A stretch of DNA of 64,000 nt, from contig NZ_JAEQNE010000009.1 of assembly GCF_016722785.1 (NCBI RefSeq), positions 167,085 through 231,084 on the forward strand, given 5' to 3'. The first letter of the stretch is position 1; each line of letters opens with the position of its first letter. Of the stretch, positions 43,612-53,261 are shown in pieces. The translations under genes were made by a program, and so were the position numbers. This DNA is from Ramlibacter monticola (GTDB lineage: Bacteria > Pseudomonadota > Gammaproteobacteria > Burkholderiales > Burkholderiaceae_C). The notes beneath the pieces were generated by a model. The model was not told the DNA's origin and searched no databases. It was given only the letters and a program-made list of their open reading frames with translations.

Positions 43612-44310
43612 ATGCAGCGTCGCCAGTTCGCTTCCGCCCTCCCCGTCCTGCTCCTTCCCTTCGCCCTCCCGCGCGCCCGCGGCCAGGCCGGCCTGGCCGG
43701 GATCAGCGAGCTCGACGCCAGCAAGGGCGTGCGTGCCGCGCTGGAGAAGGGCGCCCTCGCCGCGGTGCAGCTGCTCGGGCGCCAGGACGGCTTCCTGGGC
43801 AATCCGCAGGTGCGCATCCCGCTGCCCGAGGCGCTGCAGCAGGTCGCCGGCCTGCTTTCCACCCTGGGTTTCCGCCGACAGTTGGAGGAGCTGGAAGTCT
43901 CCATGAACCGCGCCGCCGAGGCGGCCGTTCCCATGGCGAAGCCCCTGCTCGTGAACGCCGTGCAGCAGATGTCGGTCGACGATGCCCGGCGGATCCTCGG
44001 CGGCGGCGACACCTCGGTCACCGACTTCTTCGCCCAGAAGACCCGCCAGCCGCTGACCGAGACCTTCCTGCCGGTGGTGCACCAGGCGACGGCCAAGGTC
44101 GGCGTGGTGGAGCAGTACGAGCAGGTTTCCAGGAAGGCGCAGGGCCTGGGCTTCTACCGGCCGCAGGATCCCACCGTGGACCACTACGTCACGCGCAAGT
44201 CGCTCGACGGCCTCTTCTTCATGATCGGGGAAGAGGAGAAGAAGATCCGCCGCGATCCGGTGGGGACGGGCAGCGCGCTGCTGCAGAAGGTCTTCGGCTC
44301 GCTGAGGTAG
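43612..44310 (+). CDS. DUF4197 family exported protein
   Basis: A 232-residue protein with a signal peptide beginning MQRRQFASALPVLLLPFALP, which has a twin-arginine pair but is otherwise short. The mature part matches DUF4197: GVRAALEKGALAAVQLLG, LEELEVSMNRAAEAAVP and the C-terminal TRKSLDGLFFMIGEEEKKIR. The family is periplasmic or membrane-associated with no established activity. It is divergent from purU (85 bp) and 52 bp upstream of the aminotransferase. Confidence 0.85.
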   Translation: MQRRQFASALPVLLLPFALPRARGQAGLAGISELDASKGVRAALEKGALAAVQLLGRQDGFLGNPQVRIPLPEALQQVAGLLSTLGFRRQLEELEVSMNRAAEAAVPMAKPLLVNAVQQMSVDDARRILGGGDTSVTDFFAQKTRQPLTETFLPVVHQATAKVGVVEQYEQVSRKAQGLGFYRPQDPTVDHYVTRKSLDGLFFMIGEEEKKIRRDPVGTGSALLQKVFGSLR

Positions 44311-44362
44311 GGGCGGCCGGCGCCCCGGGCGCAAAATGGCGGTCCGTCCCAGGAGTTCTCGC

Positions 44363-45694
<1,332 letters not shown>

Positions 45695-45702
45695 ACGTCA
45701 CC

Positions 45703-45718
45703 CCCCGCCTGCGCGGGG
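45703..45718. terminator. GC hairpin between convergent aminotransferase and ChaN genes
   Basis: CCCCGC pairs with GCGGGG across a 4-base loop in the 31-bp gap between two stops. No U tract on either side; probably a weak bidirectional terminator or a repeat relic. Confidence 0.4.
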
Positions 45719-45725
45719 AGGCCGC

Positions 45726-46475
45726 TCAGGAAGCCACCTGCGGGCGCTTCTTCTCCATGTCCTTGCGGAAATCCTCGCAGTAATCCTTGCCCGTGTCCTG
45801 CGCGGGCAGCAGCACCGACCTGGCGACCAGCGTCGCCGGCAGGTGCTGCGGCACGCCGATGTCCGGCAGCACGTGGCCCGAGCCGGCCAGCAGCAGCACC
45901 GTCTTGCCCGGCGCCGCCGACGAGGAGATGGTGCGCGCCATCGAGATGTCGCGCGCGATCTGGACCCGCGTCATCGGCTGGACCTGCGTCTCCGGCAGCA
46001 TGTCGCAGTGGCCGCGGCGGATCGCCTGCTGCTGCGCCTTCAGCGCCGGCCCGGGCAGCAGCACGTCCAGCGTCTCGTCCTTCATGGCCTGGCGCATCTC
46101 CTCGCGCGGCAGGTTGCCGCCCACCACGGGCACCCCGGCCCGCACGGCGGCCATGATCGCGGGTCCGTAGCGGTCCCAGGCCCAGCCGGTGCCCTTGTTC
46201 CACTTCAGCGCCTGCTTGACCTCGTCGTCCGATGCGCCGGGTGCCAGCCCCGCCGTGGTGGTGCCGCGCTCCGCCATCTCCAGGGCGACGGCGCCGAGCT
46301 GGCCGCGCTGCGCCAGCGTGCTCACCCAGCGCTCCTGGAGCCGGGGATGCGCCGCGGCGTCGTGCTGCTCGCCGATCAGGACCGCGTCGATGCCCTGGGT
46401 CTCCGGCACCGGCACCGGGGCGATCGCCGCGCAACCGGCGAGGAGAAGCGGGACGACGGCAAGGGTCAGGCGCAT
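45726..46475 (-). CDS. ChaN family lipoprotein
   Basis: A 249-residue lipoprotein (lipobox LLAGC, Cys15) of the haem-binding ChaN family, implicated in iron uptake in Campylobacter. Family features are AVLIGEQHDAAAHPRLQERW near residue 30, ALEMAERGTT, VVGGNLPREEMRQA and LLLAGSGHVLPDIGVPQHL. The protein should sit on the inner face of the outer membrane. It converges on the aminotransferase and has its own promoter region shared with the divergent abrB-type gene. Confidence 0.9.
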   Translation of the reverse strand: MRLTLAVVPLLLAGCAAIAPVPVPETQGIDAVLIGEQHDAAAHPRLQERWVSTLAQRGQLGAVALEMAERGTTTAGLAPGASDDEVKQALKWNKGTGWAWDRYGPAIMAAVRAGVPVVGGNLPREEMRQAMKDETLDVLLPGPALKAQQQAIRRGHCDMLPETQVQPMTRVQIARDISMARTISSSAAPGKTVLLLAGSGHVLPDIGVPQHLPATLVARSVLLPAQDTGKDYCEDFRKDMEKKRPQVAS

Positions 46476-46533
46476 GGCCCCATACTAACGGCCCGCCGGC
46501 GCCGGGATGGGCGCCGTTCGTTGCCCGTTCTCA

Positions 46534-47589
46534 ATGTCCCTGCCTTTTTTCCTGCGGGCGGCCGCCACGCTGTTGCTGGCCCTGGCCGCCGCCCTGCTCT
46601 GCGCCTGGCTGCGCACGCCCCTGCCCTGGATGATCGGCCCCCTGCTAGCCACCTCCATCGCCTCCATCCTCGGCGCGCCCACGCGCAACTGGCCGCCCCT
46701 GCGCAACGCCGGCCAATGGGTGATCGCCGCCGCGCTGGGCCTCTATTTCACGCCCCAGGTGACCGCGCTGGTGGCGAGCCTGTGGTGGGCAATCCTGCTT
46801 GCGATCGCCTGGGCGCTGGGCCTGGGCTGGGCCTTCGGCCGCTGGCTGCACCGTCGCCACGCCGGACGCATCGGCGGCGACGAACGGTGCCAGCGGGCCA
46901 CCACCTACTTCTCGGGCTCGATCGGCGGCGCTTCCGAGATGACCCTGCTGGCCGAGCGGGAACACGGTCGCAGCGACCTGGTGGCGGCGGCGCACACCGT
47001 GCGACTGATCATCGTGACGCTGGTGATCCCGCCGGCCATGCTCTATTCGGGCCTGCACGGTCTGGATGCGACGCTGCCCGGGCCGCGCACGGTGCACGTG
47101 CCCGGCCTGCTGCTGCTGGCGGCGGCCACCGGTGCCGGGGCCTGGCTGATGGCGCGCACCGGCCGCGCCAACCCGTGGTTCATGGGGGCGCTGCTGGTGA
47201 GCATGGGCTTCACGATGGCGGGGCTGGAACTGTCGGCCCTGCCCAATGGGGCGACCAACGTGGCGCAGCTCCTGATCGGCATCAGCCTGGGCGTGCGCTT
47301 CCGGCGCGAGTTCCTGCGGGCGGCGCCGCGCTGGCTGCTGGACGTGGCGCTCGGCACGGTGGCCATGATCCTGCTGTGCGCCGGCTTCGCCTGGCTGCTC
47401 GCCTGGGGCACGAAGCTCCATGCCGCCACGCTGGTGCTCGGGACTTCGCCCGGCGGCATCGCGGAGATGGCCATCACGGCCAAGGTGCTCCAGCTGGGGG
47501 TGCCGGTGGTGACCGCGTTCCAGGTCTGCCGGCTGGTGGCGGTGCTCCTGCTGGTGGAGCCGCTTTACAAATGGATCGGGCCGCGCTGA
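46534..47589 (+). CDS. AbrB family membrane protein (putative ammonia monooxygenase-type annotation)
   Basis: A 351-residue inner-membrane protein with about ten helices arranged as two AbrB duplication repeats. The repeat hallmark is visible at both ends: TPLPWMIGPLLATSIASI with SGSIGGASEMTLLAERE, and RANPWFMGALLVSMGF with GTSPGGIAEMAITAK. The name 'ammonia monooxygenase' attached to this family in databases has no support here; transport or regulation is more likely. ATG 46534 is preferred over an earlier ATG because the MSLPFFLRAAATLL start gives a normal first helix. Confidence 0.88.
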   Translation: MSLPFFLRAAATLLLALAAALLCAWLRTPLPWMIGPLLATSIASILGAPTRNWPPLRNAGQWVIAAALGLYFTPQVTALVASLWWAILLAIAWALGLGWAFGRWLHRRHAGRIGGDERCQRATTYFSGSIGGASEMTLLAEREHGRSDLVAAAHTVRLIIVTLVIPPAMLYSGLHGLDATLPGPRTVHVPGLLLLAAATGAGAWLMARTGRANPWFMGALLVSMGFTMAGLELSALPNGATNVAQLLIGISLGVRFRREFLRAAPRWLLDVALGTVAMILLCAGFAWLLAWGTKLHAATLVLGTSPGGIAEMAITAKVLQLGVPVVTAFQVCRLVAVLLLVEPLYKWIGPR

Positions 47590-47607
47590 GGCGGCCCGCG
47601 GTCCGAA

Positions 47608-47627
47608 GCCCGGCCTGGCGGCCGGGC
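47608..47627. terminator. GC hairpin between convergent AbrB and DUF3567 genes
   Basis: GCCCGGC pairs with GCCGGGC across a 6-base loop in the 49-bp gap between the two stops. Lacks a U tract, followed by GGGGAAGTTCTTC. Probable weak bidirectional terminator. Confidence 0.45.
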
Positions 47628-47638
47628 GGGGAAGTTCT

Positions 47639-47911
47639 TCAGTGGATGACCAGCGGGTTCTGCGCCAGTTCGGCGTAGCCGTCGAGGGTGGCTTCCACCT
47701 CTTCCTGGGTCGGGGTGTTCAGCTGCCAGGCGTTGATCTGGCGCTGGAAGGCATCCGCCCAGGAACCGTCGAGATAGACCTCCTTGTTGGACCGCTTGTC
47801 GACGATTTCGAATCCGTGCCGCACGATCTGGGGGTGCGCCTCTCCCTCCGCGGGCTCGTTGGCCTGCAGGTGCACCACCACGAAAGAATCGGAGTCGTAA
47901 AGCATTTGCAT
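47639..47911 (-). CDS. DUF3567 family small protein
   Basis: A 90-residue protein opening MQMLYDSDSFVVVHLQANEP, with the conserved GFEIVDKRSNKEVYLDG and the ending GYAELAQNPLVIH. This is the pattern of DUF3567, a small cytoplasmic family confined as far as I know to betaproteobacteria. Function unknown. It is monocistronic between the convergent AbrB gene and the upstream DUF3108 gene, 119 bp away. Confidence 0.85.
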   Translation of the reverse strand: MQMLYDSDSFVVVHLQANEPAEGEAHPQIVRHGFEIVDKRSNKEVYLDGSWADAFQRQINAWQLNTPTQEEVEATLDGYAELAQNPLVIH

Positions 47912-48030
47912 GATGTATTCCTTCTGCCTTAGCTGGCTGCGGAAGACTTCGATTCAAGTGTCGCACTCAAAGTGAAGTGCCGCAGGCACCGGCCGGATTG
48001 GCCATGACTCCAATTTAGGTACCGCCTGTC

Positions 48031-49020
48031 TCAACCCTTGTCGGTAGAGGACCACCGGTTGTCCACTGCGTCACCGTTGGGGTTTGTCAGACGCAGGCGC
48101 ACGGGGGCGTAATCCATGGAGGGGGCGAACCACAGTTCGAGCTTCTGGTCGTACTCGCGGCGCGGAAGTCGCTGCACCTTGAGCGCGCGGACCTGGCCGC
48201 CCGGAAGCGCGAGGTCCTCCTCGCCTTCGACCGAGAAGATCCACGTGTCGGCCTCGCGCGTGCCGGCAGTCGGGAGGGCGAGCTGCGTGCCCGGCGGGAA
48301 GTTCGCGGGCCGCGCGGCCAGCAGCGCCGCCACCTGCACGATCACGCTCAATCGATCCTGAATGCCTTCGGCGAGCGGCGCCACGGGTTGGTTGTTGCTG
48401 AAGACGATGCGGCCCTGCGCGCGGTCGAAATGCGTGGCCTGCTCGCTGCGCGACTTGTCCGAGAAATAGTCCGGCACCAGGCCTTCCGGCGCGATGCGGC
48501 CGGTGCTGCGCTGCACGCGGCTGCCCGCGACGCTGGTCGCTTCGAGCCGGGCTTCGTACGCGCGGCCGTCGTGGCGCCAGTCGAAGACGGCCCGGCCGGC
48601 CAGGGAGAACGGGCCCTTCTGCACGGTGACTTCGTAGTGCAGGCGAATGGAGGGCGGGACGGACACGGCCGCCGTGTCCGTCGAGGCCGGAACGGGCGAC
48701 GGAGCCGAGGCCGCGCCGAGGGCGGCGCGCAGCAGCGAAGGCGCGGGGCGGCGGGGCGGCACGTGCTGGACACGCCGGATCGGCGCCGGCGCGGGCTCCG
48801 CCGGTCGCTCGGCCGCTGGCGTCGGCGTGGGCGTGGGCGCTGGCGCAGCGGCCACCACGACGGGCGGCAGCACGACGCTGCGCGTGGCGAACTGCACCGG
48901 CACCTGCCGCGCCGGAACCACTCGCCGCGCACCGCCCTGCAGCAGCGCAAGGTGCACCGCGAGCACGCAGGCCGCCAGCGGCGCGAGCCGGCGCCAGGGG
49001 GCTGCGCTCGCGCGCTTCAT
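48031..49020 (-). CDS. DUF3108 domain-containing envelope protein
   Basis: A 329-residue protein with an N-terminal membrane anchor (LAPLAACVLAVHLALLQGG), a Pro/Ala-rich periplasmic linker (about 45-110) and a C-terminal DUF3108 domain. The domain shows SIRLHYEVTVQKGPFSLAG, FDWRHDGRAYEARLEATS and ELWFAPSMDYAPVRLRLT. DUF3108 proteins are exported beta-rich proteins of unclear role in the envelope. The gene starts 30 bp from the divergent fumarylacetoacetase-family gene, so their promoters must overlap. Confidence 0.85.
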   Translation of the reverse strand: MKRASAAPWRRLAPLAACVLAVHLALLQGGARRVVPARQVPVQFATRSVVLPPVVVAAAPAPTPTPTPAAERPAEPAPAPIRRVQHVPPRRPAPSLLRAALGAASAPSPVPASTDTAAVSVPPSIRLHYEVTVQKGPFSLAGRAVFDWRHDGRAYEARLEATSVAGSRVQRSTGRIAPEGLVPDYFSDKSRSEQATHFDRAQGRIVFSNNQPVAPLAEGIQDRLSVIVQVAALLAARPANFPPGTQLALPTAGTREADTWIFSVEGEEDLALPGGQVRALKVQRLPRREYDQKLELWFAPSMDYAPVRLRLTNPNGDAVDNRWSSTDKG

Positions 49021-49036
49021 CCCCGGAAGCCCCTCG

Positions 49037-49042
49037 TAGAAT
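49037..49042 (+). promoter_or_regulatory. -10-like TAGAAT directly before the FAH-family start
   Basis: TAGAAT ends 8 bp before the ATG at 49051, so transcription would start at or next to the start codon and give a leaderless or near-leaderless mRNA. No Shine-Dalgarno sequence precedes the ATG, which agrees. The -35 region (about 49014-49019, GCTTCA) is weak. Confidence 0.4.
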
Positions 49043-49050
49043 GACGCTTC

Positions 49051-50058
49051 ATGAAGCTGGCAACGTACAAGGATGGCTCGCGCGATGGGCAACTGGTGGT
49101 GGTCTCGCGCGACCTGCAGTCGGCCCATTATGCGACCGGCATTGCCGCGCGCCTGCAGCAGGTGCTGGACGACTGGAACTTCCTCGCCCCCCAGTTGCAG
49201 GACCTCTCCGAAACGCTGAACGGCGGCAAGGCGCGCCACGCCTTTCCTTTCGATCCCGCGCAGTGCATGGCGCCCCTGCCGCGCGCCTTCCAGTGGGCCG
49301 ACGGCTCCGCCTACATCAACCACGTGGAGCTGGTGCGGGCCGCGCGCAACGCGGAAGTGCCCAAGAGCTACTATGAGGACCCGCTCATGTACCAGGGCGG
49401 CAGCGACGACTTCCTCGGCCCCATGGAGGACGCGAAGTTCTTCAACGAGGAGTGGGGGATCGACTTCGAGGCGGAAGTCGCGGTCGTCACCGGCGACGTC
49501 CCCATGGCCGCCACGCCGGAGCAGGCGCTGGACGGCGTGCGCCTGCTGATGCTGGCCAACGACTGGAGCCTGCGCAACCTGATCCCGGCGGAACTGGGCA
49601 AGGGCTTCGGCTTCTTCCAGAGCAAGCCCGCCACCGCCTTCAGCCCGGTGGCCGTCACGCCCGACGAGCTTGGCGAGGCCTGGGAAGGCGGCCGCGTGAA
49701 CCTGGTGCTGCAAAGCGCCTGGAACGGCCGCAAGGTGGGCATGTGCGAGGCGGGCCCCGACATGACCTTCCACTTCGGCCAGCTGATCGCGCACATCTGC
49801 AAGACGCGCAACGTGCGCGCGGGCAGCATCGTCGGCTCGGGCACGGTGAGCAACCGCGGCGTGCCGGGCGCCGGCGGCAGGACCGAGTGGCCCAAGGGCT
49901 ACAGCTGCATCGCCGAGAAGCGGGCGATCGAGACGATCCAGGACGGCAAGCCGACGACGGAATTCATGCGGTTCGGGGACACGATCCGGATCGAGATGAA
50001 GGGGAAGGACGGGCAGAGCGTGTTCGGGGCGATCGAGCAGAAGCTGGTCGGGCCCTGA
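49051..50058 (+). CDS. Fumarylacetoacetate hydrolase (FAH) family protein
   Basis: A 335-residue metal-dependent hydrolase. The FAH domain has the metal-binding acidic residues in DFEAEVAVVTGD (E-x-E) and LLMLANDWSLRNL (Asp), and the loop VGSGTVSNRG near residue 270. The N-terminal 75 residues are the typical cap domain. The family acts on C-C bonds of diketo acids in aromatic degradation, such as fumarylacetoacetate from tyrosine. That would fit with the indolepyruvate enzyme at the left end, but no hmgA or maiA gene is nearby, so substrate is not settled. Confidence 0.9.
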   Translation: MKLATYKDGSRDGQLVVVSRDLQSAHYATGIAARLQQVLDDWNFLAPQLQDLSETLNGGKARHAFPFDPAQCMAPLPRAFQWADGSAYINHVELVRAARNAEVPKSYYEDPLMYQGGSDDFLGPMEDAKFFNEEWGIDFEAEVAVVTGDVPMAATPEQALDGVRLLMLANDWSLRNLIPAELGKGFGFFQSKPATAFSPVAVTPDELGEAWEGGRVNLVLQSAWNGRKVGMCEAGPDMTFHFGQLIAHICKTRNVRAGSIVGSGTVSNRGVPGAGGRTEWPKGYSCIAEKRAIETIQDGKPTTEFMRFGDTIRIEMKGKDGQSVFGAIEQKLVGP

Positions 50059-50068
50059 TCTCCTCCCT

Positions 50069-50080
50069 CCCCCGCGGGGG
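50069..50080. repeat. GC palindrome CCCCCGCGGGGG between FAH and OPT genes
   Basis: A 12-bp perfect palindrome within a longer imperfect hairpin (CTCC ... GGAG, about 50062-50085) in the 46-bp gap. Same character as the elements at 27534 and 33553. No U tract. Confidence 0.55.
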
Positions 50081-50104
50081 AAGGAGCAGGACATACTGCG
50101 CGGC

Positions 50105-51841
50105 ATGAGCGCCGCGTTTCCGGCAGAGAAGAACACCCAGCGCTGGTCCTGGCTGCCCGCCCAGGGCTCCTGGCGCTACCACCTCCTGCTCGCCGCCACC
50201 GGCATGCTGGTCCTCGGGCCGCTCGCCGGCGTCACCGCGGCCTACATGAACTTCTCGCTGGGCTTCTTCGTCGGCGGCCAGGTGCTCGCCGGCCTGCTCG
50301 GCTCCGCCGTCACCGCGGGCTACGGCGCGGAGGGCAAGCATGGCGCGAACTACATCCAGACCGCGGCGGCCTCCGTCGCCAGCATGAGCGGCATGGCGGT
50401 GCTGGTGCAGGCGATGGTCTGGATGGGCCTGCCGCAGCCGCCGGCGTGGCAGCTGGTGGCGTACTTCGTGTGCGTCGGCATGTTCGGCGTCGGCGTGGGC
50501 ATGCTCTACACGCCGGTGCTGGTCGACCGGCTGCGGCTGGCCTTTCCCTCGGGGCTGGCGGTGGCCAACATCCTGCGCGCCCTGACGGACACGACCCTGC
50601 TGCGGCACTCGGTGAAGCAGCTCGCGAGCGGCGGCCTCGCGGGTCTCGCGTCGGGCCTGGCCGCGAGCCGGCTGGCCTTCCTCGGCGCCATCGAGTTCTC
50701 CGCCCCCACCTTCGGGGCCGGGCTCGTGGTCGGTGCGCGCATCGGCGTGCCGGCGGTCCTGGGCGGCGTGATCAGCTGGGCGCTGCAGCCCTTCTTCGTC
50801 TCCATCGGCTGGCTGCAGGCCGGCGACCCGTTCCGCAAGATCACCTTCCTGATCGCGCTGGGCGCCATCCTCGGCGCGGCGATCGTCGACCTCGCGCTGA
50901 TCTTCTGGCGCGCGTGGCAGGGCGCCCGCCAGGCGCGTGCGGTCGAAGACGACCCGGAGTGGCGCCGGGTGCACCGCGGCCGCCTGTGGCTGTGGGTCGT
51001 CGCGTGGGCCGCCGCGATCCTCGCCACCGGGCACCTCCTGCTGAAGCAGCCGCTGTTCTTCCTCGCCCTGGCCATCGCGCTGGTGTTCCTGTTCGCCCTC
51101 GTCAACGGCATTTCGGCGGGCGTGAGCGACTCCAACCCGATCTCTTCCGCCTTCGTCGTCTCGGTGGTGGTGATGGCGCTGCTGGGCCTCACCGATCCCG
51201 GCGTCGGCCTGATGGCGGGCGCGATCCTGCTCGTGTCCACCAGCGTCGCCTGCGACATGCAGCAGGACCGCTCGACCGGCTGGCGCCTGGGCACGCCGCG
51301 CACGCTGCAGTTCCGCTACCAGGTGCTGGGGATCCTGGTGGGCGCCGTGCTGGCGGTGGTGTTCGCGCGCCTGTTCATGGCGGCCTATCCCGTGCTGCTG
51401 CAGGACCAGACGCTGATGAAGGCGGGGCAGCAGCCGGCGGAGTGGAGCTCCGCGATGACCTACAAGTTCGTGGGCGTGCTGCGCAGCCTCACCGACGACA
51501 AGCCCTACCAGCGCACCGCGATCCTCGTGGGCATCGCCCTCGGCTTCGCCATCGAGCTGCTGCGCAAGTGGCTGAAGCCTCGGCACTTCGTGCTGGATGC
51601 GATCGTGCTGCCCTCGCCCTATGCGCTGTCGTTCGGCGGCTTCGTCAACCTGCCGACCTCCCTGTGGCTCGGTGCGGGCGGCGTGGTGGCCAGCCTCGTC
51701 GAGCGCTTCGCGCCCAGGAAACAGCGCGCCCTGCCGGAAGACATGAGCGGCACCTCGCTGTTCGGCGGGGGGCTGATCGCCGGCGATGCGATCGCGGCGC
51801 TGGCCATCGGGGCGGCGGGCCTGCTGTCGACGGTGTTCTGA
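50105..51841 (+). CDS. OPT family oligopeptide transporter
   Basis: A 578-residue membrane protein with about 14 hydrophobic segments. It fits the oligopeptide transporter (OPT) superfamily: GPLAGVTAAYMNFSLGFFVG near residue 37, RLAFPSGLAVANILRAL, an inner SDSNPISSAF segment, and the C-terminal SFGGFVNLPTSLWLGAGGVV. Bacterial OPT members import peptides or metal-chelates. The gene is monocistronic and converges on otsA (9-bp gap). Substrate cannot be told from sequence. Confidence 0.88.
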   Translation: MSAAFPAEKNTQRWSWLPAQGSWRYHLLLAATGMLVLGPLAGVTAAYMNFSLGFFVGGQVLAGLLGSAVTAGYGAEGKHGANYIQTAAASVASMSGMAVLVQAMVWMGLPQPPAWQLVAYFVCVGMFGVGVGMLYTPVLVDRLRLAFPSGLAVANILRALTDTTLLRHSVKQLASGGLAGLASGLAASRLAFLGAIEFSAPTFGAGLVVGARIGVPAVLGGVISWALQPFFVSIGWLQAGDPFRKITFLIALGAILGAAIVDLALIFWRAWQGARQARAVEDDPEWRRVHRGRLWLWVVAWAAAILATGHLLLKQPLFFLALAIALVFLFALVNGISAGVSDSNPISSAFVVSVVVMALLGLTDPGVGLMAGAILLVSTSVACDMQQDRSTGWRLGTPRTLQFRYQVLGILVGAVLAVVFARLFMAAYPVLLQDQTLMKAGQQPAEWSSAMTYKFVGVLRSLTDDKPYQRTAILVGIALGFAIELLRKWLKPRHFVLDAIVLPSPYALSFGGFVNLPTSLWLGAGGVVASLVERFAPRKQRALPEDMSGTSLFGGGLIAGDAIAALAIGAAGLLSTVF

Positions 51842-51850
51842 CCCCGCAAG

Positions 51851-53254
51851 TCACAGCCGCAGCCAGGACGTTCCCTTCTCCTCCGCCATCGTCCGCTCCA
51901 GCGCCACCAGGAAGCCGTCGCACCACCAGTGCACGTCGTAGCGCCGGATGGTTTCCATCAGCGCCCGGTGCCTGTTTCGCCGCTCTTCCAGCGGCATCTG
52001 CAGCGCCAGCAGGATCGCCGCGGCCGTGCCTTCGGTGTCGTAGGGATTCACCAGCAGCGCCTCGCGCAGCTGTTCCGCGGCGCCCGCGAAGCGCGAGAGC
52101 ACCAGCACCCCGGGATCCTCTTCGTTCTGCGCGGCGAGGAACTCCTTGGCGACCAGGTTCATGCCGTCGCGCAAGGGCGTGACCAGGGCCACGCGGCTCG
52201 CGCGGTAGAGGCCGGGCAGGCGCGCCCGCGCCACCGTGCGGTGGATGTAGCGCACCGGCATCCAGTCCAGCTCGCCGAAGTTGCCGTTGATGGAGCCGCA
52301 CAGCGACTCCAGCTCGTGCAGGATCTCGGTGTAGGCGCCGACGTTCTCGCGGCTCGGCGAGGCGATCTGGATCAGCGTGGCGCTGGACCGCAGGTCGGGG
52401 TTCTTGGTGAGGAACTCGCGGAACGCGCGCATGCGCTGCGGCAGCCCCTTGGAGTAGTCGAGCCGGTCCACGCCCACCAGCAGCTTGCGGCGCGAGTATT
52501 CCATGCGCATGCGCTCGTACATCTCCACCGCCTCGGGCGCGCGGGCGAGTTCGTTGAACTCCTGCACGTCGATGCCGATCGGGAAGGCGCCGGCCTGCAC
52601 CGTGCGGCCGAAGGCGCGCCAGCGGCCGTCGTCCACTGGCTGCGCGTGCGCCTCGGTCTCCACGTAGCGGGCGAAGTGGTCGAGGTCCGCCTTGCTCTGG
52701 AAGCCGACCAGGTCGTAGGCGAACAGGGCGCGGATCAGCCAGTCGTGGCCCGGGATTGCCGCCAGCATCAGCGGCGGCGGCAGCGGGATGTGGAGGAAGA
52801 AGCCGATGCGCTGCCTGCAGCCCAGCGCGCGCAGTTCCGCCGCCAGCGGGATCAGGTGGTAGTCGTGCACCCAGAGGATGTCGTCCGGCCGCAGCAACGG
52901 CAGCAGCTTGCGCGCGAACAGCTGGTTCACCCGCCGGTAGCCGGTGATGTAGCCGGCGTCGAAGTCCGCCAGGTCCAGCCGGTAGTGGAACACCGGCCAC
53001 AGCACGCCGTTGGAGTACCCGAGGTAGAAGGCGTCGTGGTCCACCTGCGAGAGATCGACCGTGGCCAGCGTCACCGGCCCGGCGCGCTTGAACACGACGT
53101 CGTCGCTCTCGGTCGCGTCCACGATCTTGCCGCTCCAGCCGAACCACATCCCGCCCGTGCTGTTCAGGACTTCCGCGAGCGCAACCGCGAGGCCGCCCGC
53201 CGCCGTCTGGCGCGGGTCGGCGATGCGATTGGAGACGACGACGAGACGGCCCAT
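51851..53254 (-). CDS. otsA: Trehalose-6-phosphate synthase
   Basis: A 467-residue GT20 glycosyltransferase joining UDP-glucose and glucose-6-phosphate. Conserved: the N-terminal RLVVVSNRIADPRQTAAGGL, WVHDYHLIPLA, FFLHIPLPPP, LLVGVDRLDYSKGLPQR (substrate Arg and Lys) and VTPLRDGMNLVAKEF. It is the last gene of the otsB-GH15-otsA operon and starts seven bases after the GH15 stop. Trehalose made this way is usually an osmo- or desiccation protectant. Confidence 0.97.
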   Translation of the reverse strand: MGRLVVVSNRIADPRQTAAGGLAVALAEVLNSTGGMWFGWSGKIVDATESDDVVFKRAGPVTLATVDLSQVDHDAFYLGYSNGVLWPVFHYRLDLADFDAGYITGYRRVNQLFARKLLPLLRPDDILWVHDYHLIPLAAELRALGCRQRIGFFLHIPLPPPLMLAAIPGHDWLIRALFAYDLVGFQSKADLDHFARYVETEAHAQPVDDGRWRAFGRTVQAGAFPIGIDVQEFNELARAPEAVEMYERMRMEYSRRKLLVGVDRLDYSKGLPQRMRAFREFLTKNPDLRSSATLIQIASPSRENVGAYTEILHELESLCGSINGNFGELDWMPVRYIHRTVARARLPGLYRASRVALVTPLRDGMNLVAKEFLAAQNEEDPGVLVLSRFAGAAEQLREALLVNPYDTEGTAAAILLALQMPLEERRNRHRALMETIRRYDVHWWCDGFLVALERTMAEEKGTSWLRL

Positions 53255-53261
53255 CCGGCGC

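Noticed and set aside
46534..47589. Ammonia monooxygenase function for the AbrB-type membrane protein
   Set aside because: That is a historical database label; the sequence has the AbrB duplication pattern and no metal-binding monooxygenase motifs.
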